A stretch of 64,000 nucleotides of DNA from Rhizobium sp. RU36D (GTDB lineage Bacteria; Pseudomonadota; Alphaproteobacteria; Rhizobiales; Rhizobiaceae): assembly GCF_900176345.1 (NCBI RefSeq), contig NZ_FWXU01000010.1, positions 118,707 through 182,706 of the forward strand, given 5' to 3'. Position 1 is the first letter of the stretch. Each line of letters starts with the position of its first letter. The position numbers were made by a program, and so were the translations under genes. This document shows, one piece after another, positions 16,434 to 25,897 of the stretch. The notes below the pieces were generated by a model, which was not told the DNA's origin, searched no databases, and saw only the letters and a program-made list of their open reading frames with translations.

Positions 16434-17303
16434 TCAGAGTCCGTAGCGGCCCCACAATGCCTTTTCTTCCAGGGTCTCGGCAAGACCCGATGCGGCTGCC
16501 GCGACCATGTGGTCGGCGCTCAAGCCCATCGAGGCTGATACGCCGGGGATGCGCTTGCCGAACAGGGTCTTGGCGCCGCCGACGAGTTCCAGCCGCGCAT
16601 CCTTGCCATAGCGCTCCTTGACCACTTGGCGCAGGTTGCCTAAGCCATCGACGAGGCCGAGTTCCAGTCCGCGCTGTCCCGTCCAGAACAGGCCGGAAAA
16701 CAGCGTGGGATCGTCGGCGAGCTTGGCGGCGCGTCGCGACTTCACCATGTCGATGAAGATGCGGTGGATCTCGACCTGCAGCGACTTCAGGTATTCGATG
16801 TCGCCTTCCTTTTCCGGCTGGAAGGGGTCGAGGATGACCTTGTTGTCGCCCGAGGTATAGACGCGGCGCTCGACGCCGATCTTGCGCAGAAGCTCCGGAA
16901 AGCCGAAGCCGCCCGAGACGACGCCGATGGAACCGACGATCGAGGTGGCATCGGCGATGATCTCGTCACCGGCAAGGGCGATCATATAGCCGCCAGAGGC
17001 CGCGACGTCCTCGACGAAGACCAGCACCCGCTTGTCCTTTTCGGCCGCCAGCGCCCGGATGCGATCATAGATCATGCGCGACTGCACCGGCGAACCGCCA
17101 GGCGAATTGATCATCAGGGCAACTGCCGGGGCGTTCTTGTAGGAGAACGCCTTTTCCAATTGCGAGGCGACATTGGCGAGATTGAGCGCCGGCTTGAACT
17201 GGCTGCCACCCGACATGATCGCCCCATGCAGCCTGACGACCGGGATCGTCGTGCCTTCCTTGCGAAAGCGTTTGGGCAACAGTCGCTTCAAGAGCGGCGG
17301 CAT
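16434..17303 (-). CDS. sppA: S49 family signal-peptide-peptidase-like protease
   Basis: A 289-residue serine protease of the short S49 (SppA/SohB) type. The nucleophile is Ser103 in EDVAASGGYM and the likely general base is Lys155 in SGDNKVILDPF. INSPGGSPVQS (66-75) and SIVGSIGVV (121-129) are typical of the ClpP/crotonase fold. Only a weak N-terminal hydrophobic stretch is present, so membrane attachment is uncertain. The start at 17303 (MPPLLKRLL) is supported by AAGGAG seven bases upstream. Confidence 0.92.
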   Translation of the reverse strand: MPPLLKRLLPKRFRKEGTTIPVVRLHGAIMSGGSQFKPALNLANVASQLEKAFSYKNAPAVALMINSPGGSPVQSRMIYDRIRALAAEKDKRVLVFVEDVAASGGYMIALAGDEIIADATSIVGSIGVVSGGFGFPELLRKIGVERRVYTSGDNKVILDPFQPEKEGDIEYLKSLQVEIHRIFIDMVKSRRAAKLADDPTLFSGLFWTGQRGLELGLVDGLGNLRQVVKERYGKDARLELVGGAKTLFGKRIPGVSASMGLSADHMVAAAASGLAETLEEKALWGRYGL

Positions 17304-17429
17304 CAGCGTCTCCTTGTCTGTGTATCTTGCAGGCTGATGTATGTATTCGCAGCGAAAACACAAGGTTCAGGCGCAGGATAGCCGTCCCGGCGACCACTTC
17401 AGCGTGCGGAGTCGAACGCCGTCCCGGTG

Positions 17430-18242
17430 TCAGCGGCCTTTGCGGGCATAGGCTGCGCGGCCATTGTTGAGATCATCAACATCGGCGGAGAAGCGATGAC
17501 TTGAGGGATCGTCGTGCATGACCAGAGGGGACCTCAATGACAGTCTCGACCGGGAACCCTTGATGGCGGTGAGCAGAATGCGCACGGCGCTTTCTCCAGG
17601 ACGCGGATGCACCGGGGTGATCTCGATTGCGCCGAAGCGCTTGCCGCAGGCGGCTATGATCTCGGCGATCGATTCGGGACGGGCGATGAGCGAAAGCTGG
17701 CCGCCGGGCAGCATGATGGCCCCGGCGGTGCGGATCCAGCTTTCGAACAGGTTCTCTGTCATGGCGTGGGCCGATGCCTTGAGACCGTCAGGCGTCACCC
17801 TGTCCCGCGCATCATTGAAGGGCGGGTTCATGATCACATGATGGAAGGCATCGTCGGCAAGACCGGCCGCCCGCCTGGCATTGCCGGTGAGCGAGGCATC
17901 CGCCTCAACCACATCAACGCGTCCATGGAGGGCTGCGTTCTGTGGAAGCGCGGCGCTGCGGCGGGCATAGGTGGCCATCTCAGCCGATAGCTCGAAGAGA
18001 GTCACCTCAGCCTGTGGCAATCGGGCGGCCACGGCAAGCCCCGCCGCACCCGCACCGGCCCCGAGATCGGCGACCCGGATCGGCCTCTGGTCGTCCACCA
18101 GCGCCGCCAGCAACATGGCGTCCATGCCGGCGCGATGGCCCCTGCCCCGGGGCTGGAGCAGATGGAAGGCGCCGCGATGAAAGGCGTCGAGCGTTTCGTC
18201 CACGGCCGGGTTCGCGAGTTCGATATCAGCGTCGTTCGTCAC
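17430..18242 (-). CDS. TrmN6-type SAM-dependent methyltransferase
   Basis: A Rossmann-fold methyltransferase of about 270 residues, related to TrmN6 (tRNA1-Val A37 N6-methyltransferase). It has an upstream GxRAGMDAMLLA element, the SAM motif VADLGAGAGAAGLAVAARLPQA, an acidic motif II in VTLFELSAEM, and the N6-adenine motif NPPFND. No ATG fits before the conserved FHRGAFHLLQP block. A GTG at 18242, with GAGGA five bases upstream, overlaps the DUF2007 gene by 17 bases and is the best start. The exact RNA substrate is inferred. Confidence 0.85.
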   Translation of the reverse strand: MTNDADIELANPAVDETLDAFHRGAFHLLQPRGRGHRAGMDAMLLAALVDDQRPIRVADLGAGAGAAGLAVAARLPQAEVTLFELSAEMATYARRSAALPQNAALHGRVDVVEADASLTGNARRAAGLADDAFHHVIMNPPFNDARDRVTPDGLKASAHAMTENLFESWIRTAGAIMLPGGQLSLIARPESIAEIIAACGKRFGAIEITPVHPRPGESAVRILLTAIKGSRSRLSLRSPLVMHDDPSSHRFSADVDDLNNGRAAYARKGR

Positions 18243-18456
18243 GCAATTCCTCACCAAGGCCCGCGTCGCGCAGAATGGCACGGGCTTCGTCCGCCCGCTC
18301 GGCATCCACAAGAAGCCGGCGCGGCAGCATGCCCAGCGAGCCTTCCAGGATGCTCATCGATTGATCGGCCACGAGGCATGAAATGCCGGCATCCTTCAAA
18401 AGGCTCTGCGCAAAAGACAAAAGCACGGCATCATTTGCGCGAATAAGCTCATACAT
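18226..18456 (-). CDS. DUF2007 domain protein
   Basis: A 76-residue single-domain protein: MYELIRANDAVLLSFAQSLLKDAGI, then DQSMSILEGSLGMLPRRLLVDAERADEARAILRDAGL. This matches DUF2007 (putative signal-transducing protein, ferredoxin-like fold). Its end overlaps the start of the methyltransferase, so the two are coupled. Its start faces the polyprenyl synthase gene across about 100 bases that must hold divergent promoters. Confidence 0.85.
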   Translation of the reverse strand: MYELIRANDAVLLSFAQSLLKDAGISCLVADQSMSILEGSLGMLPRRLLVDAERADEARAILRDAGLGEELRDERR

Positions 18457-18562
18457 TTTTGTGAAACCCTGCCAATTTCGTGGAGCGAGACAATTCGCCT
18501 CTTGCCGCGCCTGCCTGCCCTTTTTATGGTCAACGCTCAGAACTCAACAGGAGCAGGCAGCG

Positions 18563-19579
18563 TTGGGCGTCGTCATACCGCTTGAGGAAAATAAAAACAA
18601 ACATGCTTCGGTCAAGCCGCTGGTCGACTTGACGAAGCCAGGCATGGAGCGCGTCAACCAGTTGATCCTCTCCAAGGCCGGCTCCGATGTGCAGATGATT
18701 CCGGAAGTGGCCAATCACCTGATTTCTTCAGGTGGAAAGCGTCTCCGGCCGATGCTGACCTTGGCATCCGCGGCCCTTTTCGACTACCAGGGCGATGCCG
18801 ATGTGAAGCTGGCGACCAGCGTGGAATTCATGCACACCGCCACGCTTTTGCATGATGACGTTGTGGACGAAAGCGATCTTCGCCGCGGCAAATCCACCGC
18901 GCGGATGATTTGGGGCAACCAGGCCAGCGTGCTGGTGGGCGATTTCCTGCTGGGCCAGGCCTTCCGCATGATGGTGGATGTGGGCTCGCTTGAAGCGCTC
19001 GACGTTCTGTCGACCGCCGCGACCGTGATTGCCGAAGGCGAAGTGCTGCAGCTTTCCGTCGCCAAGAACATGGAGACGACGGAAGACGACTATCTGCAGG
19101 TGATCCGCGCCAAGACCGCGGCGCTGTTTGCCGCCGCCGCAGAGGTTGGCCCGATCGTCGCCAAGGCCGACAAAGCCGGGCGCAATGCCCTGAAATCCTA
19201 CGGCATGAATCTCGGCCTCGCATTCCAGCTGGTCGATGACGCACTCGATTACGGTGGCAAATCCGCCGATCTGGGCAAGAATACCGGCGACGACTTCCGC
19301 GAGGGAAAGATCACGCTTCCGGTCATCCTGTCCTATCGCCGGGGAACGCCGGCCGAACGTGCCTTCTGGCGCGAGGCGATCGAGGGAGGCAAGTCGGATG
19401 ATGCGCAGCTCGAAAAGGCCATGGGGCTGATCACCAAGTATAGCGGCCTGTCGGACACCATCGCGCGTGCCGTTCACTATGGCGAAATGGCACGCGACGC
19501 CTTGGCACCGCTGCCCGAAAGCGACTGGAAGGCCGCCTTGATGGAAGTGATCGATTTCTGCATAGAGCGCGCCAACTGA
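18563..19579 (+). CDS. ispB: Long-chain polyprenyl diphosphate synthase
   Basis: An all-trans polyprenyl diphosphate synthase (338 residues) that makes the side chain of ubiquinone, in rhizobia usually decaprenyl. GGKRLRP (57-63), the first Asp-rich motif HDDVVDESD (97-105) and the second LVDDALDYGG are present. Residues before the first DDxxD are small, as expected for long-chain enzymes. The start is a TTG at 18563, preceded by an AACAGGAG-type site, giving LGVVIPLEEN as in relatives; upstream in-frame codons are not conserved. An extended hairpin follows the stop. Confidence 0.93.
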   Translation: MGVVIPLEENKNKHASVKPLVDLTKPGMERVNQLILSKAGSDVQMIPEVANHLISSGGKRLRPMLTLASAALFDYQGDADVKLATSVEFMHTATLLHDDVVDESDLRRGKSTARMIWGNQASVLVGDFLLGQAFRMMVDVGSLEALDVLSTAATVIAEGEVLQLSVAKNMETTEDDYLQVIRAKTAALFAAAAEVGPIVAKADKAGRNALKSYGMNLGLAFQLVDDALDYGGKSADLGKNTGDDFREGKITLPVILSYRRGTPAERAFWREAIEGGKSDDAQLEKAMGLITKYSGLSDTIARAVHYGEMARDALAPLPESDWKAALMEVIDFCIERAN

Positions 19580-19587
19580 CAGGCTTC

Positions 19588-19647
19588 AGCGGGCAACGAC
19601 GACGGACAGAGCTCGGTCTGCCGACCGAGCCTCGTCACTTGCCCGCT
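19588..19647. repeat. Extended hairpin after ispB
   Basis: Nested perfect arms: AGCGGGCAA (19588-19596) with TTGCCCGCT (19639-19647), GACGA with TCGTC inside it, and GCTCGGTC-TGCC-GACCGAGC at the tip (19611-19630). Together these give 22 paired bases in 60. No T tract follows, so it is not a canonical intrinsic terminator. It may stabilise the ispB transcript or be a palindromic repeat. Confidence 0.6.
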
Positions 19648-19798
19648 GCATGGTTTCTGAACCGACGCTGAATGAAATGTCCGCCGGGGGATTTCCTTGC
19701 GGTGGTGCTTTAAAAAAGCCATTCTATTGGTGAATCGGTCTTGCAGGTGATTTAAGAGGGCTCTGCGGGTCCAGGCTCCTTTTGTGAAAGGCTTCTTC

Positions 19799-21628
19799 AT
19801 GCGGCTGAAAACTGCCACTCGCTTCATGGCCGGCTCGGCTATCGCTCTCCTGATGGCGCTGCCGCTGAGCGGCATGGCGCGGGCCGAGACGCCAGCTACC
19901 ACAGACAAGCCGGCGGAAGAGTTCCAGACGGATTATCCCTCCACCTTCTCGGGCGCATTTCTCGCAGCCCGCACGGCCGAGGTGGACCGCGACTTCAAAA
20001 ATGCGATCGGTCTCTACAAGCGCGCGCTCGCTTTCCAGCCGGGTGACGTGGATATCCGCCAGCGTCTGATGCTGGCCCTGTTCATGGATGGGCAGTTCGA
20101 AGAGGGCGTGAAATACGCCAACGAATTGAAGAACGATCCGGCCGTCGAGCGGGTCACGGCAATCGCGCGCGGGTTGAACGCGATCCGCAACCGCGAATTC
20201 AATGCCGCTGAAAAGATCCTGACCTATAAAGGGCCGAACGATCTGGATCGGCTGACCAATTCGCTGCTGACCGCCTGGGCGCGCTTCGGGGCTGGAAAGT
20301 CCAAGGAAGCGATCAGCATGGTCGAGAAGCTGGATGGTCCGGCCTGGTACAGCATCTTCAAGCGCTACAATGCCGGCACGATGGCCGCTCTGGCCGGTGA
20401 CATCGACACCGCACGCCGCAACCTGAACGAGGCGGTGACCGACCGCGAAGGCGGGGCGACCGCGCCCGACACCTTCATGCGCGCCGTCATGGCGCTGGCA
20501 TCGCTGGAAGCGACCCAGGGCAACAAGCAGAAGGCGCTGGACACGATCTCCGCCGGCGATCTGCTGATCAACAACTATGCGCCCTTCAAGCAGCTTCGCC
20601 AGCAGGTCGAGGAAGGCAAGGCGCCAGACCTCAAGGTGGCAGGCCCGGCGGAAGGGGCGGCCGGCGTGCTGTTCTCCATCGGCGGCGCGCTTAACCGGCA
20701 GGGCGCCGAAGACACCGTCATGCTGTATCTGCAGCTTGCCCATGCGCTGGATCCCAAGAGCGCCGATACGCTGATCCTGCTCGGCGGCATTGCCGAAAAC
20801 AGCGAACAGGCTGAGCGGGCAATCGAGTTCTACAAGAAGGTGCCGCAGGATTCGCCGATGCGTCGGGTTTCCGAGCTGCAGCTTGGCCTGACGCTGGCGC
20901 AGACCGGCAAGATCGAGGAAGCTAAGGAGCATCTGAAGGGGCTGATCGCCTCCGACCCGAGCGACATCCGCAGCTATCTCGCCTATGGCAGCGTTCTTTC
21001 CGATGCCAAGGACTACGCCGCCATGGCTGATAACTACGACAAGGCGGTCGAGGTGATCGGGCAGCGGCCGACGCAGGGCCACTGGTCGATCTTCTTCCAG
21101 CGCGGCATTGCCTATGAGCGACTGAAGAAGTGGGACCAAGCCGAGCCGAATTTCCGCAAGGCGCTGGAGCTCAATCCGGACCAGCCGCAGGTGCTGAACT
21201 ATCTAGGCTATTCCTGGGTCGACATGAACCGGAACCTGGAGGAAGGCCTCGACATGATCCGCAAGGCGGTCGAGCTGCGGCCCGACGACGGATACATCGT
21301 CGATTCGCTGGGATGGGCCTATTATCGCCTCGGCCGTTTCGACGAAGCAGTGACCGAGCTGGAACGGGCGATCGAGCTCAGGGCCGGCGATGCCACCATC
21401 AACGACCATCTGGGCGATGCCTATTGGCGCGTGGGGCGCAAGCTGGAAGCCGTCTATCAGTGGAAGCGGGCGCTGATCTCCAAGCCCGAGGAAACGGAAA
21501 AGCCGAAGATCGAGGCCAAGATCTTGAACGGCCTGCCGGAGCTGGAACCGGAAAGCACGGCTCGCGCCAAGCCTGCGGAACAGCCTGTCGTGGAGCCCAC
21601 GGCGCCGGATACCGACAAGAAATCCTGA
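19799..21628 (+). CDS. Exported TPR-repeat protein
   Basis: A 609-residue protein with a signal peptide (about 1-30, ending SGMARA) and tetratricopeptide repeats. Clear repeat units include VDRDFKNAIGLYKRALAFQPGDVDIRQRL near the N-terminus, KKWDQAEPNFRKALELNPDQPQVLNYLGYSW, NLEEGLDMIRKAVELRPDDGYIVDSLGWAYYRLGRF and DEAVTELERAIELRAGDATINDHLGDAYWRVGR near the C-terminus. It resembles the alphaproteobacterial TPR protein encoded beside ispE. The tail is Pro/Glu-rich. The start at 19799 is supported by GAAAGG seven bases before it. Confidence 0.88.
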   Translation: MRLKTATRFMAGSAIALLMALPLSGMARAETPATTDKPAEEFQTDYPSTFSGAFLAARTAEVDRDFKNAIGLYKRALAFQPGDVDIRQRLMLALFMDGQFEEGVKYANELKNDPAVERVTAIARGLNAIRNREFNAAEKILTYKGPNDLDRLTNSLLTAWARFGAGKSKEAISMVEKLDGPAWYSIFKRYNAGTMAALAGDIDTARRNLNEAVTDREGGATAPDTFMRAVMALASLEATQGNKQKALDTISAGDLLINNYAPFKQLRQQVEEGKAPDLKVAGPAEGAAGVLFSIGGALNRQGAEDTVMLYLQLAHALDPKSADTLILLGGIAENSEQAERAIEFYKKVPQDSPMRRVSELQLGLTLAQTGKIEEAKEHLKGLIASDPSDIRSYLAYGSVLSDAKDYAAMADNYDKAVEVIGQRPTQGHWSIFFQRGIAYERLKKWDQAEPNFRKALELNPDQPQVLNYLGYSWVDMNRNLEEGLDMIRKAVELRPDDGYIVDSLGWAYYRLGRFDEAVTELERAIELRAGDATINDHLGDAYWRVGRKLEAVYQWKRALISKPEETEKPKIEAKILNGLPELEPESTARAKPAEQPVVEPTAPDTDKKS

Positions 21629-21644
21629 CGCCATGGAGCTGGTG

Positions 21645-22541
21645 ATGGAGCGCTGCGACGATCGGCTGAGCGAGATCGCCGCGGCAAAGATCAATCTTGC
21701 GCTGCATGTGGTCGGCCGGCGTGAGGATGGCTACCATCTCCTTGATAGTCTGGTGACCTTTGCCAGCACCAGCGGCGACCGGCTGAGCTTTGCCGCCGCC
21801 GATCAGGACGGGTTTTCGCTGTCTGGACGGTTCGGACATCTGCTTTCCGCCGACGATCCCGGCAATCTGGTGCTGAAGGCCCGGGATGGGCTGCGGCTTA
21901 TCCTTCAGGGGCGTGGGCTTGCTGCTCCGCCGGTGCATATTCATCTCGAAAAGAACCTGCCGGTTGCCGCCGGGATCGGCGGCGGATCGGCCGATGCGGC
22001 GGCGACGCTGCGGGGCCTGGCGCGCCTGTGGAACGCGCCGGCCGATCTTGCGGGCATGGACCAGCTCGCGCTCAAGCTTGGCGCCGACGTGCCCATGTGC
22101 CTTCGCTCGCGCCCGCTGCATGCGCGCGGGATCGGCGAGGAAATCGAGGAACTGGCGCTGCCGCGTCTGGCGCTGGTGCTGGCCAATCCGCTGGTCGCCG
22201 TCTCGACGCCCGATATCTTTCGACGCCTGACACGCAAGGACAATCCGCCGATTGAAACTGCGCCCGTAGGCGGTGACAGCGCCGCCTGGCTCGGCTATCT
22301 CGGCCGCCTGCGCAACGACCTGGAAGCGCCGGCCCGCAGCGTTCTGGGCGCGATCAATGAGATTTCGATGCTGTTGTCGCAGCAGGGCGCGCAACTGGTG
22401 CGCATGTCCGGCTCAGGCGCCACCTGTTTCGGCATCTATGCCGATCTGGAGCGAGCCAAGGCGGCGGTGCAAACGCTGTCGCGCCTGAGACCCAACTGGT
22501 ATTTCGAAGCCACCGAAACATACGAGGGAGCCACGGCATGA
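21645..22541 (+). CDS. ispE: 4-diphosphocytidyl-2-C-methyl-D-erythritol kinase
   Basis: GHMP kinase of the MEP isoprenoid pathway, phosphorylating CDP-ME. AKINLALHVVGRREDGYH (N-terminus), the phosphate-binding VAAGIGGGSADAA (111-123 counted from the upstream ATG at 21633) and the C-terminal MSGSGATCFGIY are present. I favour the second ATG (21645), with GGAG six bases before it; the ATG at 21633 lacks a site. It sits 16 bases after the TPR gene and overlaps moaB by four bases. Confidence 0.95.
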   Translation: MERCDDRLSEIAAAKINLALHVVGRREDGYHLLDSLVTFASTSGDRLSFAAADQDGFSLSGRFGHLLSADDPGNLVLKARDGLRLILQGRGLAAPPVHIHLEKNLPVAAGIGGGSADAAATLRGLARLWNAPADLAGMDQLALKLGADVPMCLRSRPLHARGIGEEIEELALPRLALVLANPLVAVSTPDIFRRLTRKDNPPIETAPVGGDSAAWLGYLGRLRNDLEAPARSVLGAINEISMLLSQQGAQLVRMSGSGATCFGIYADLERAKAAVQTLSRLRPNWYFEATETYEGATA

Positions 22542-23083
22542 ATCGCATCGACGAGAGCAGGCCCTTCGTGCCGCTCGGCATTGCCGTGCTCACCATTTCC
22601 GACACGAGGACGCTGGCCGACGACAAGTCAGGCGATACGCTGGCCGCGCGAATCGAGGACGCCGGCCACAAGCTGATCGAGCGTGCGATCATTCCGGACG
22701 ACCGCGCCCGGATCTACGACACCGTCCATGCCTGGACGCTGGCCGAAGATATTGACGTGGTGATCACCACGGGTGGCACCGGCTTTACCGGTCGCGACGT
22801 GACGCCGGAAGCGCTGGAGCCGCTGTTCGAAAAGCGCATGGACGGATTCTCGGAGGTGTTTCACCGTATTTCCTATGACAAGATCGGCACGTCCACGATC
22901 CAGTCCCGCGCCACGGGCGGGGTGGCCAATGCTACCTTCATCTTCGTGCTGCCGGGCTCGCCCGGTGCTTGCAAGGATGCCTGGGACGGCATCCTGAAGC
23001 CGCAGTTGGATTATCGTCACATGCCCTGCAATTTCGTGGAGATCATGCCGCGCCTGGACGAGCACCTCAAGCGCAAGGGCTGA
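22538..23083 (+). CDS. moaB: Molybdenum cofactor biosynthesis protein B
   Basis: A 181-residue MoaB/MogA-like protein that acts on molybdopterin (adenylylation or metal-insertion branch). LTISDTRTLADDKSGDTL, the pterin-binding TTGGTGFTGRDVTPEAL and LPGSPGACKDAWDGIL are hallmarks. Its ATGA start overlaps the ispE stop, so it is translated from the same message. The molybdenum cofactor it helps make would serve the assimilatory nitrate reductase encoded at 36-39 kb. Confidence 0.95.
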   Translation: MNRIDESRPFVPLGIAVLTISDTRTLADDKSGDTLAARIEDAGHKLIERAIIPDDRARIYDTVHAWTLAEDIDVVITTGGTGFTGRDVTPEALEPLFEKRMDGFSEVFHRISYDKIGTSTIQSRATGGVANATFIFVLPGSPGACKDAWDGILKPQLDYRHMPCNFVEIMPRLDEHLKRKG

Positions 23084-23098
23084 TTTTGGCGCAGCGCA

Positions 23099-23623
23099 TC
23101 AGGCCGTTGCGCGGCGCGCGACCCAGGACGGGATGATCTCGGTTGTGAGCCGACGTGGCTTGTGCGAGCGCGCGATATCGCCAAGCGACATGCCGGAATT
23201 CACGGTCGCGACCGCTTCGCGCTTCGGCAGAAGAAACCCATGCTCGAGCGGCGGCACCTTGCGAAGCATACGCTGGTAAAGCGGCCTGCGATGATGGCGC
23301 GATTCGGTAAAGCGGGCGGGCTGCTTGCCAAGGGTGATGTATTCACCCACTTCCTCGATCCAGCCCTGCTGCAGCCGCGCACCCGGCTCCACCAGCATCA
23401 ACCACTCGCCGCGAGCCCCCCGAAGGATGTCCTTGATGTCCCACTTGCCGTAATATCGGCAGCCGGCGGCATCCGCCACGCTTGAGGTGCCATCGCTGGA
23501 TCCGTGGTCCAGAACGACCACATCGCCGACAAGCCCCTCCACCGCACCGGCCACTAGGAAAGAAAGCGTATGCGCCAGTTCCGCTTCGTGGTCCCGGCAT
23601 TCCATCATGACTGTCAACATCAT
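23099..23623 (-). CDS. Small glycosyltransferase-like protein
   Basis: A 174-residue protein resembling the first half of a family 2 glycosyltransferase: VVVLDHGSSDGTSSVADAAGC matches the nucleotide-sugar VDxGSxDGT motif, and RGARGEWLMLVEPGARL resembles the DXD-region strand. The usual DXD is replaced by EPG, and the length is shorter than a complete GT-A domain (about 220 or more). It may therefore be inactive or a specialised short form. It converges on moaB and diverges from the radical SAM gene. Confidence 0.7.
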   Translation of the reverse strand: MMLTVMMECRDHEAELAHTLSFLVAGAVEGLVGDVVVLDHGSSDGTSSVADAAGCRYYGKWDIKDILRGARGEWLMLVEPGARLQQGWIEEVGEYITLGKQPARFTESRHHRRPLYQRMLRKVPPLEHGFLLPKREAVATVNSGMSLGDIARSHKPRRLTTEIIPSWVARRATA

Positions 23624-23753
23624 CCATGATTATCGCATTGCACAAGAATTTGCCATAAGCAGATTTTGTAATTTGTTCTTGCATTGTTCTCATTTTGGCG
23701 CTAGGAATTTAGTCATCGAAACGGGGCGGACATGCCTCGACGGGAGTTCCAAG

Positions 23754-24911
23754 ATGAACGAGCTGTCACTTCTGGGACAGGCTGCATTCCAGCCTGCCAA
23801 TACGGCTGATATTGCCGACGCACTGGTTGCGGGATCGGGCATGCGGGTGGACATCCAGCGTCGCCGCGGTCGCGGGGCCGGAATGAACCCCAGCGGTCGG
23901 TTCGAGCCGACCGAGCGCGTGGTCTTCGATGACGGCTGGACCACCTTGGAGGACATGCCGCCCTTCAAGACCGAGGTGCAGGTGGAGCGTCCGCGCAGCG
24001 TCATTACCCGCAACGAGTCGCCCGACATTCCCTTTGATCGCTCGGTCAATCCCTATCGCGGCTGCGAGCATGGCTGCATCTATTGTTTTGCCCGTCCAAC
24101 GCACAGCTATATGGGCCTTTCGGCAGGCCTGGACTTCGAGGCAAAGCTCTTTGCCAAGCCCGAGGCGCCGAAGCTTCTGGCGCGGGAACTGGCAAAGCCC
24201 GGCTACAAGCCGCGGACCATCGCCATCGGAACCAATACCGACCCATACCAGCCGATCGAGCGGGAATGGCGCATCATGCGGCAGATCCTGGAGGTCCTTG
24301 ACGCGGCCAATCACCCCGTGGCGATCGTCACAAAGTCGGCTCTGGTGCTGCGGGATCTCGACATCCTCGCCTCCATGGCGGAGCGAGGGCTGGCCAAGGT
24401 CGGCCTGTCGGTGACAACGCTCGACCGCAAGCTGGCGCGCACCATGGAGCCCCGTGCGTCCACGCCAACGAAGCGGCTGGAAGCGATCAAGGCACTCTCC
24501 GAGGCCGGTATACCCACGAGCGTGCTGGTCTCGCCGATCATTCCGGCCCTGAACGATCATGAGATCGAGCGGGTTCTGGATGCGGCCAAGGCCGCCGGCG
24601 CCACCGAGGCCAGCTATGTGCTGCTGCGGCTGCCGCTGGAGGTGAGCCCGCTGTTTCGCGATTGGCTGCTGCAGCACTATCCGGACCGCTACCGCCACGT
24701 GATGTCGCTGGTCCGCTCCATGCGCGGCGGCAAGGACTATGACGCGGAATTCGGCAAGCGCATGAAAGGCGCTGGTCCCTATGCCTGGCAGATCGGTCGT
24801 CGGTTCGAAATGGCGACGAAGCGGCTGGGCCTGGTGCGACGCGGTATCCAGATGCGGGACGATCTGTTCGTGCCGCCGGATGGTGGCGGCGTGCAGCTTT
24901 CGCTGCTGTAG
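23754..24911 (+). CDS. PA0069 family radical SAM protein
   Basis: A 385-residue radical SAM protein. The cluster motif is CEHGCIYC with Cys104, Cys108 and Cys111 (CxxxCxxC), preceded by NPYRGC. IAIGTNTDPYQPIER, VTKSALVLRDLDIL and the barrel segments VGLSVTTLD and VLVSPIIPALNDHE follow. It is closest to the Rv2578c/PA0069 group of unknown substrate. I start at 23754 because GGGAG lies eight bases upstream and NELSLLGQAAFQP begins the conserved region. Confidence 0.9.
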   Translation: MNELSLLGQAAFQPANTADIADALVAGSGMRVDIQRRRGRGAGMNPSGRFEPTERVVFDDGWTTLEDMPPFKTEVQVERPRSVITRNESPDIPFDRSVNPYRGCEHGCIYCFARPTHSYMGLSAGLDFEAKLFAKPEAPKLLARELAKPGYKPRTIAIGTNTDPYQPIEREWRIMRQILEVLDAANHPVAIVTKSALVLRDLDILASMAERGLAKVGLSVTTLDRKLARTMEPRASTPTKRLEAIKALSEAGIPTSVLVSPIIPALNDHEIERVLDAAKAAGATEASYVLLRLPLEVSPLFRDWLLQHYPDRYRHVMSLVRSMRGGKDYDAEFGKRMKGAGPYAWQIGRRFEMATKRLGLVRRGIQMRDDLFVPPDGGGVQLSLL

Positions 24912-25126
24912 TCCAGTAGCACCCTTACGACGATATACGCGTTCAGCGCCTGCGGCCTGACCTGACAGGTTCAGCGAGGCGTGACGATTGAACGAAATTC
25001 CGGCGCGGCCCCATCCGCCGCCTCGCGCCGGATTGGTCCCTGGAGCCGCATCGAAGCCGCCGCCGCCCTGGCTGCTTCGAACCGGGGACTTGCAGGAAGT
25101 CGGTGCGGCGTGCGAGGTCATGCCCC

Positions 25127-25798
25127 ATGAAAGCTCGCACGCCACCCGATTCTCCAGCGCTTTTCGACCTGTCACTGGCAGGTCCGGATTTCTCTCTCGA
25201 ACTTGCAGCACAGCGCGAAGGCTATTGGCCGGTTGCGGGAACCGACGAGGCCGGCAGGGGACCGCTCGCCGGTCCAGTCGTTGCCGCCGCGGTGATCCTC
25301 GATCCCGATGCGATTCCCGCTGGTCTCAACGATTCCAAGAAGCTGACGGCGCAGAGGCGCGAGGAATTGTTCGAACTGATCCTTGGCAGCGCCCAAGTCT
25401 CGATTGCCTCATCCAGCGCACGCCATATCGATGTCAGGGATATCCGCAAGGCGAGCCTCGATGCCATGCGTCGCGCTGTGGCAGGCCTTGAAATTCAGCC
25501 GGCTATGGTCCTGGCCGACGGGCGCGACGTACCTGACGGACTGCCCTGCCGCGGCAAGGCTGTCATCAAGGGCGATGCCCGATCCGTATCGATCGCCGCA
25601 GCCTCGATCGTCGCCAAGGTCACCCGCGACCGGATGATGGCACGGGCCGCACTCACCTTGCCGGGCTACGGCTTCGAGATCCATGCCGGCTACGGCACGA
25701 CACGCCATCGTGCCGCCATCGAAGCACTCGGGCCCTGCCTCTTGCATCGGATCAGCTTTCGGACGTTCCGGACGAATGAAGCTGAGGATTCTGCCTAA
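25127..25798 (+). CDS. rnhB: Ribonuclease HII
   Basis: A 223-residue RNase HII, removing RNA primers and single ribonucleotides from DNA. The catalytic DEDD set is recognisable: Asp40 and Glu41 in [13 protein letters not shown], the acidic site in VLADGRDV and the later [25 protein letters not shown] start at the ATG at 25127 rather than an upstream GTG. Its mRNA ends at a terminator shared with the convergent ATP synthase operon. Confidence 0.95.
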   Translation: MKARTPPDSPALFDLSLAGPDFSLELAAQREGYWPVAGTDEAGRGPLAGPVVAAAVILDPDAIPAGLNDSKKLTAQRREELFELILGSAQVSIASSSARHIDVRDIRKASLDAMRRAVAGLEIQPAMVLADGRDVPDGLPCRGKAVIKGDARSVSIAAASIVAKVTRDRMMARAALTLPGYGFEIHAGYGTTRHRAAIEALGPCLLHRISFRTFRTNEAEDSA

Positions 25799-25846
25799 GC
25801 GGTCGCTGCAAACGGCAGCGATCGGCGAACGAAACTCCAGACAACA

Positions 25847-25872
25847 AAAAAGCCGGTCGAAACCGGCTTTTT
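25847..25872. terminator. Bidirectional intrinsic terminator (rnhB / atp)
   Basis: AAAAA-GCCGGT-CGAA-ACCGGC-TTTTT: a six-base GC-rich stem extended by A-T pairs, with a CGAA tetraloop and T tracts in both directions. It lies between two convergent genes and can serve both strands. Confidence 0.9.
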
Positions 25873-25897
25873 CAAACTTAAATATCCGAAAGCGCGC

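Noticed and set aside
19724..21139. Long open frame antisense to the TPR gene
   Set aside because: The TPR frame has clear repeats and a signal peptide; the antisense product has neither.
23766..25211. Long open frame antisense to the radical SAM gene and rnhB start
   Set aside because: It crosses two real genes and an intergenic gap and shows no domain.
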